From positions 1-9,939 of the forward strand of contig CAMYJM010000200.1 in assembly GCA_947258635.1 (NCBI GenBank): DNA of 9,939 nt. Reading direction: 5' to 3'. Positions 6,467 to 9,939 of the stretch are shown here, piece by piece; the first letter of the stretch is position 1; every line of letters begins with the position of its first letter. The notes beneath the pieces were generated by a model. That model made no database searches. It was not told the DNA's origin and saw only the letters and a program-made list of their open reading frames with translations. The DNA comes from an uncultured Acidimicrobiaceae bacterium. GTDB lineage: Bacteria > Actinomycetota > Acidimicrobiia > Spongiisociales > UBA5794. The position numbers were made by a program, and so were the translations under genes.

Positions 6467-7300
6467 TCAGCTCGAGGGAGTGTCTTGCTCGCCCTTGAGG
6501 ATGCCCTTGACGCCGTCGACGCCGCTGGCGGCCACGTCGCGCACGGCATGAACCGCGGACTCGCCGATCTGCTCAGCCGCTTCCAGAGCTCCCGACGCCG
6601 CCGCGGCGGCAGCATCGCCGGCGCTGACGCCGATCTTCTTGGCGCCGGCAATGGCACCCGAGATGGCTCCGGTGGTGACGTCGGCGACACTGCCGCCAAC
6701 CTCACCGGCGCCCTCGACGAGCCCCTTCGCCGTGTTCTTCACAGCCTCGAGGGCGTCGCCGCCGATCTCGGCTGCACCGGACATCGCCCCCGACACCGTG
6801 CTCCGGGCGGCTCCGATGACGTCGCCACCGACGTCCTTGACGCCGCCGACCACTGAGCGACCCAGCTGGACCGCACCATCGGCGAGGCTCAGACCAGTCG
6901 TCTTGGTTGCGACTATGACGCCTTCGGCGATCCCGGCCGCCGTCTTCGTGACATCGGCGCCGACTCCGCCGGTGCCCTTCAACGCGGCACGTACGATGTC
7001 GGAAACGGTCCCAACGGTGACCGTAGCCACCTCGCCGACTCCTTCGACGAGACCCACGACGAGGCCCTTGGCCGTACGGACCAGGCCGGTGCCGGCCTCG
7101 TTGACGGCATTGAACGCACCACCGGCGACGTTGCCGGCCACATCGAGCACGGCGCCTCCGGCATCGCCAACAGCTTGGAGAGCCGTCACAACGCTGTCAC
7201 GAGCTACGTCCGCAACGCCCTTGACGATGCTGCCGGTTCCAGACAGCACCGAGTTGATGCTCTTGGATACGCGACCCTGGGTCTCCGTTGCTTTTTCCAT
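6467..7300 (-). CDS. Unrecognised protein of 23 tandem 11-residue amphipathic repeats
   Basis: I do not recognise the family. The 277-residue product is very rich in Gly, Ala and Val, has no Cys, Trp or Tyr, one Phe and one Pro (in the last four residues), and shows no signal peptide or clear membrane anchor. After a polar start (residues 1-10), residues 11-263 split without any gap into 23 units of 11, followed by a partial unit and a polar tail EQDTPSS. Typical units are VKDVGGDVIGA and AGEVGGSVADV. This is the hendecad layout of alpha-synuclein, LEA proteins and apolipoproteins, implying a long amphipathic helix that may coat membranes or lipid surfaces; function is inferred only. ATG-7300 follows GGGAGGAG by 9 nt, ahead of which the frame stays open but looks non-coding. 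Divergent from a LuxR-type regulator, 178 bp away. Confidence 0.82.
   Translation of the reverse strand: MEKATETQGRVSKSINSVLSGTGSIVKGVADVARDSVVTALQAVGDAGGAVLDVAGNVAGGAFNAVNEAGTGLVRTAKGLVVGLVEGVGEVATVTVGTVSDIVRAALKGTGGVGADVTKTAAGIAEGVIVATKTTGLSLADGAVQLGRSVVGGVKDVGGDVIGAARSTVSGAMSGAAEIGGDALEAVKNTAKGLVEGAGEVGGSVADVTTGAISGAIAGAKKIGVSAGDAAAAAASGALEAAEQIGESAVHAVRDVAASGVDGVKGILKGEQDTPSS
6512..7270 (-). repeat. Array encoding 23 in-phase hendecads (23 x 33 bp)
   Basis: In every one of the 23 units, position 1 is V, A or T, position 5 is I, V, G or A, and position 11 is G, A, V or T. Position 8 is V, A or L in 21 units. No K, R, D or E occurs at positions 1, 4, 5, 8, 9 or 11; charged residues are confined to 2, 3, 6, 7 and 10. 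The DNA of the units has diverged, so the array is old or held by selection on the protein, not a recent tandem duplication. Confidence 0.85.
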
Positions 7301-7309
7301 CCGGGAATT

Positions 7310-7317
7310 CTCCTCCC
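7310..7317 (-). promoter_or_regulatory. Ribosome-binding site of the hendecad gene
   Basis: The minus strand reads GGGAGGAG, ending 9 nt before ATG-7300. It supports this start over upstream in-frame candidates, which lie in sequence without the 11-mer pattern. Confidence 0.75.
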
Positions 7318-7322
7318 ATTGC

Positions 7323-7341
7323 GGCGACTGCTTTCGTCGCC
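7323..7341. repeat. Short inverted repeat upstream of the hendecad gene
   Basis: GGCGAC (7323-7328) and GTCGCC (7336-7341) form a 6-bp inverted repeat with a 7-nt spacer, just upstream of the ribosome site of the minus-strand gene. It could be an operator half-site pair or a leader hairpin. No clear -10 for this gene is visible in the 178-bp spacer. A dyad this short in GC-rich DNA may be chance. Confidence 0.3.
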
Positions 7342-7441
7342 TCGTGGTCACAGCATCCGTCACGTGCGCGCGGACGTCCATGACAGGTCGGGCAAGACCG
7401 CCGACGAGATTCTGGCGGCCGGCCGCGGAGGCCCGGCAGTA

Positions 7442-7462
7442 CCCTGCCAGCATTGGTCAGGG
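7442..7462. promoter_or_regulatory. Inverted repeat just upstream of the regulator gene
   Basis: CCCTGCCA (7442-7449), loop GCAT, TGG (7454-7456), a single bulged T, then CAGGG (7458-7462) gives 8 paired positions. It abuts the proposed -10 (7466-7471) of the LuxR-type gene, a location typical of an autoregulatory operator. Binding by the adjacent regulator is inference. Confidence 0.4.
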
Positions 7463-7465
7463 CTC

Positions 7466-7471
7466 TAGGAT
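7466..7471 (+). promoter_or_regulatory. TAGGAT: -10 for a leaderless start, or ribosome site, of the regulator
   Basis: TAGGAT fits TANNNT and ends 7 nt before the GTG at 7479, which would yield a leaderless message. The same bases contain AGGA (7467-7470), 8 nt before GTG, which could instead be a Shine-Dalgarno. The two readings exclude each other and sequence alone cannot decide. Confidence 0.4.
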
Positions 7472-7478
7472 CGAGTTC

Positions 7479-8105
7479 GTGGCAGAGCAACGTATCGGCG
7501 TCGTCGGCGGTACTCCCATGTGGAGGCGGGGCGTGACCGCGGTGCTCGCCGACGCCGGCTACCAGGCGCGGGAGCACCCCGACCTCGGCGAGTGGCAGCC
7601 CGGGAGGAGCGGCAAGGCCCTGTTCCTTCACGTGTCCGCAGCCGCCGAGGTTCCGCCGATCGCAGGATTCGCCGAGGAATACCCGCACATCCCGGTGATA
7701 GTCATCACCCCGGACCTGGGGGTGGCCGAGTTCGCCGCCGTCGTTCGGGCCGGCGCCATCTCCGCCATCGCGGCCGACGACCCCATCGAGCTGCTCCTGG
7801 CGACGCTCGAGCACGCCATGGCCGGGCGGGCATCCGCCTCGCCGTCGATCATGCGGGCCCTCGCCACCCGGGTCGCCGCCGGCTTCGGGGAAGCGCTCTC
7901 CATCGACGACGTTGCGGTCGGCCGCATTCGGCGCCTCGCCGCCGGGGCGACGGTGAGCCGGCTGGCCGCCGAGGCCGGGTTCTCGGAACGAGAGATGTTT
8001 CGCCTGCTCAGCGAGCTATATACCCGAATCGGTGTCGCCAACCGCACCGAAGCGATCGTCTGGGCTTCCCGCCACGGCCTCCTCGACGAACCGCGGAGCG
8101 GGTGA
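7479..8105 (+). CDS. LuxR/NarL-type transcriptional regulator with degenerate receiver domain
   Basis: Probable DNA-binding regulator of 208 residues. The C-terminal region (about 143-202) reads like a LuxR helix-turn-helix: IRRLAAGATVSRLAAEAG, FSEREMFRLLSELYTRIGV and ANRTEAIVWASRHGLL match the usual LxxGxxxxEIA, LSxxTVxxHLxxIYxKLGV and xNRTEAV blocks. The N-terminal region (about 5-116) keeps the receiver shape (RIGVVGGTPMWRRGVTAVL, IPVIVITPD, VRAGAISAIAADD) but has lost phosphorylation residues: the acidic pair is Gly10-Gly11, the phospho-Asp position is His51 and the conserved Lys is Ala, while Thr77 remains. It therefore probably does not respond to a histidine kinase. The start is GTG-7479, where receiver homology begins. 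It is divergent from the hendecad gene and convergent with rnj (25 bp apart); no kinase gene is nearby. The ligand or signal is unknown. Confidence 0.85.
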   Translation: MAEQRIGVVGGTPMWRRGVTAVLADAGYQAREHPDLGEWQPGRSGKALFLHVSAAAEVPPIAGFAEEYPHIPVIVITPDLGVAEFAAVVRAGAISAIAADDPIELLLATLEHAMAGRASASPSIMRALATRVAAGFGEALSIDDVAVGRIRRLAAGATVSRLAAEAGFSEREMFRLLSELYTRIGVANRTEAIVWASRHGLLDEPRSG

Positions 8106-8130
8106 GAACCGGCGGAGGCGGAGACGTCCG

Positions 8131-9759
8131 CTACACCTCGATCACTACCGGGTAGACCACGGGGCGGCGGCGCAATTCTTGTTTGATCTTGCGGCCGGTG
8201 GCGCTGCGAACCTTACGGCGGACCGTGTCGAGGTCGGTCGGCAGCTCGAGCTCGCCGATCGCCTGGGTGATGCGGTCGGCCACCAGCTTGTGGATCTCGT
8301 CGGAGTCTCCGGTGACGCCGTGGCTGTCGACGTCGGGCCCGATCAGGATCTTCCCGCTGTGCATGTCGACCCCCACGGTCACGATCATGACGCCGTCGTC
8401 GGCCAGGTGGCGGCGGTCGCGCAACACGTCTTCGACGTCGCCGATGCCGGATCCGTCGAGATAGACGAGGCCGGCCGGAAGCGCCCCGCGCTCAACCGTG
8501 AGCTTGCCGTTGTCGAGAACCACCCGGTCCCCGTCTTCGCAGACGTGAACGTCCGCGATACCGACTTCGCGAGCGACTGCGGCGTTGGCGACGAGATGCC
8601 GATACTCGCCGTGCACCGGGATCAGCGATTGCGGAGCGATGACGTTGTAGAACGTCTTCAGCTCCTCTTGGGCGGCGTGGCCCGACACGTGGACCGGAGC
8701 ATTGCGGCCGTGGAAGACGGCGACACCCTGGCGCAGCAGGTTGTTGATCACACGTGACACCTTCGTCTCATTGCCGGGAATCGGCGTCGCCGACAGGATC
8801 ACCGTGTCGCCGGCTTCGAGAGTGATCGAACGGTGTTCCCCGGCCGCCATCAGCGACAAGGCGGCGAAGGGCTCCCCCTGGCTCCCGGTGCAGATGACTG
8901 CGGTTTTGCCCGGATTCATCTCGAGCAACTCATCGACGGTCTTGACCCGCGCTTCGGGCACCGCGAGCAGACCGAGCCCGGTCGCCACCTCGACGTTGCG
9001 CAGCATCGACCGCCCCAGGAGCGCGAAGTGGCGATCGTCGGCGAGAACCGCGTCGACGGCTTGCTGGACGCGGTGAATGTGGCTGGCGAAACAAGCGATG
9101 ATCACCCGGCCGGTGGCACCGGCGACGATCTGATTGAGCTTGGGACCGACCGTCGCCTCCGACGCCACGAAGCCGGGGCGTTCGGCATTGGTGCTGTCGG
9201 CGAGCAACAGGCGCACCCCCTGGCGCCCGAATCCGGCGAACGTCGCCAAGTCGGTCGGCAAGCCGTCGATCGGCGTCGGATCGAGCTTGAAGTCGCCGGA
9301 GTGCATGATGAGCCCTTCCGGCGTGTCGAAGACGACCCCGGTGGCCTGAGGCACGGAGTGGGCCACCCCGACGAGGGCGAACTTGAAGGGGCCGGCTTCG
9401 ACCCACTCCCGCTTCTCGACGGGACGCAGCTGCGGCGCCACGCCGAGCTCCTCGAGACGGCTGCGAGCCAGCTCGACGCTCAACGGCGTGCCGTAGACGG
9501 GCACGTTGACCTCCCGCAGCAGGTATCCCAGCGAGCCGATGTGGTCTTCGTGGCCGTGGGTGAGCACGACACATTCGAGATCATCGGGCCGATCGAGGAT
9601 CGACGTGAAGTCGGGGAGCACCAGATCGACGCCGAGCATGTCCTCGTCGGGGAACATCAACCCGCAGTCGAGGAGCGCCAAACGCCCCCCGATCTCGAGC
9701 ACGGCGCAGTTGCGGCCGATCTCGCCGAGGCCGCCGAGGAACCCGATTGATACTGTCAT
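8131..9759 (-). CDS. rnj: Ribonuclease J
   Basis: Metallo-beta-lactamase/beta-CASP ribonuclease with 5'-to-3' exonuclease and endonuclease activity in mRNA decay and rRNA maturation, acting in the cytoplasm. The 542 residues match the family. GGLGEIGRN (9-17) opens the MBL fold. Zn ligands lie in THGHEDHIG (67-75), with His68, His70, Asp72 and His73, then GVAHSVPQA (His134) and SGDFK (Asp156). The beta-CASP insert contains FASHIHRVQQA and CTGSQGEP (290-297). The SGHA motif (359-362) and PVHGEYRHL (381-389, His383) complete the active site. The C-terminal domain ends in RRPVVYPVVIEV. All expected catalytic residues are present. ATG-9759 has GGGAG 6 nt upstream. The gene starts 22 bp after the dapA stop, suggesting one operon, as in other actinobacteria. 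Confidence 0.97.
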   Translation of the reverse strand: MTVSIGFLGGLGEIGRNCAVLEIGGRLALLDCGLMFPDEDMLGVDLVLPDFTSILDRPDDLECVVLTHGHEDHIGSLGYLLREVNVPVYGTPLSVELARSRLEELGVAPQLRPVEKREWVEAGPFKFALVGVAHSVPQATGVVFDTPEGLIMHSGDFKLDPTPIDGLPTDLATFAGFGRQGVRLLLADSTNAERPGFVASEATVGPKLNQIVAGATGRVIIACFASHIHRVQQAVDAVLADDRHFALLGRSMLRNVEVATGLGLLAVPEARVKTVDELLEMNPGKTAVICTGSQGEPFAALSLMAAGEHRSITLEAGDTVILSATPIPGNETKVSRVINNLLRQGVAVFHGRNAPVHVSGHAAQEELKTFYNVIAPQSLIPVHGEYRHLVANAAVAREVGIADVHVCEDGDRVVLDNGKLTVERGALPAGLVYLDGSGIGDVEDVLRDRRHLADDGVMIVTVGVDMHSGKILIGPDVDSHGVTGDSDEIHKLVADRITQAIGELELPTDLDTVRRKVRSATGRKIKQELRRRPVVYPVVIEV

Positions 9760-9781
9760 GACACTCTCCCAGGTCGGAGCT

Positions 9782-9939
9782 CTAGAGCGCGGATGCGGCC
9801 TCCAGCGCCTCGATGACCATGGTTGCCGTCTCGTCGGAGGCGGCCACCAGCGGCAGCCGGGGCTCCCCGACCTCGCCCCACACCCGTGACATGGCCGCTT
9901 TCACCGGCATCGGGTTGGGCTCGACGAACAGCGCCGTGA
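9782..9939 (-). CDS. dapA: 4-hydroxy-tetrahydrodipicolinate synthase, C-terminal fragment
   Basis: Only the last 52 codons and stop (TAG) are in the window; the gene runs off the right edge. DapA condenses pyruvate with aspartate semialdehyde in lysine and diaminopimelate synthesis. The visible stretch TALFVEPNPMPVKAAM is the family's characteristic C-terminal EPNPxPVK segment, followed by PRLPLVAASDETATMVIEAL, matching the RLPLxxxS and final helix of DapA. Catalytic Tyr and Lys lie outside the window, so activity cannot be judged. The adjacent rnj on the same strand is the usual actinobacterial neighbour and strengthens the call. Confidence 0.9.
   Translation of the reverse strand, partial: TALFVEPNPMPVKAAMSRVWGEVGEPRLPLVAASDETATMVIEALEAASAL

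Noticed and set aside
4067..6856. A 929-codon open frame on the plus strand opposite ftsK and part of the hendecad gene
   Set aside because: It is antisense to an unmistakable FtsK and is rich in Asp, His, Arg and Gly as expected from the complement of GC-rich codons. It has no recognisable motif. Long shadow frames are routine at this G+C.
7361..7368. CACGTG palindrome in the divergent spacer
   Set aside because: A six-base palindrome is expected often, and no bacterial regulator consensus was matched.
6639..7478. Upstream in-frame extension of the regulator across the hendecad gene
   Set aside because: The Thr/Pro/Ala-rich translation is the complement of the hendecad repeats. Receiver homology starts only at GTG-7479.
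8118..8131. Small hairpin GCGGA-gacg-TCCGC between the converging regulator and rnj
   Set aside because: A 5-bp stem with no U-tract in GC-rich DNA is weak; chance is likely.
1..9939. CRISPR arrays, tRNA/rRNA genes, insertion sequences, phage attachment sites
   Set aside because: No regular direct repeats with spacers, no cloverleaf or rRNA sequence, and no transposase or integrase motif were seen. The window is almost completely filled by the eight genes listed.

Overview
The window is GC-rich (roughly two thirds G+C by eye), densely packed and bacterial. Gene families, gene order and possible leaderless starts point to an Actinomycetota chromosome. The key clue is dapA, rnj (ribonuclease J) and an SpoIIIE-type ftsK lying in that order on one strand, as in Mycobacterium tuberculosis (dapA Rv2753c, rnj Rv2752c, ftsK Rv2748c). 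I cannot name the class with confidence.

Layout, left to right. (1) 1-773, minus: pyruvate-dehydrogenase-type E1 alpha subunit, cut by the window edge and interrupted by one in-frame TAG inside its thiamine-diphosphate motif. (2) A 139-bp divergent spacer with an 11-bp perfect inverted repeat. (3) 913-2211, plus: UDP-glucose 6-dehydrogenase, whose only well-supported start is ATT behind a perfect AGGAGG. (4) 2220-4067, minus: fused aminodeoxychorismate synthase/lyase (PabB-PabC), converging on ugd, with a hairpin spanning both stop codons. (5) 4091-6187, minus: FtsK/SpoIIIE DNA translocase, 23 bp upstream of pabBC and probably cotranscribed. (6) A 279-bp spacer with a putative extended -10 promoter, a 16-bp perfect palindrome, six TTCGCG/CGCGAA hexamers and a hairpin. 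(7) 6467-7300, minus: an unrecognised protein made almost wholly of 23 gapless 11-residue repeats. (8) 7479-8105, plus: a LuxR/NarL-type regulator with a non-phosphorylatable receiver, divergent from the repeat protein across 178 bp. (9) 8131-9759, minus: ribonuclease J. (10) 9782-9939, minus: the C-terminal end of dapA.

Most genes are core functions: central carbon metabolism, nucleotide-sugar supply for envelope polysaccharide, folate synthesis, chromosome segregation, RNA turnover and lysine/diaminopimelate synthesis. The novel part is the divergent pair at 6467-8105 (hendecad protein plus degenerate-receiver regulator), which sits as a small cassette between rnj and ftsK. Its regular, alpha-synuclein/LEA-like 11-mer architecture suggests a long amphipathic helix acting at a membrane or lipid surface, and the neighbouring orphan regulator is the natural candidate to control it. 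That functional link is inference.

Two anomalies near the left end (the TAG in pdhA and the ATT start of ugd) each equal one G-to-T change on the coding strand, so sequencing or assembly error must be excluded before biology is read into them. No tRNA, rRNA, CRISPR array, insertion sequence or phage gene was seen.
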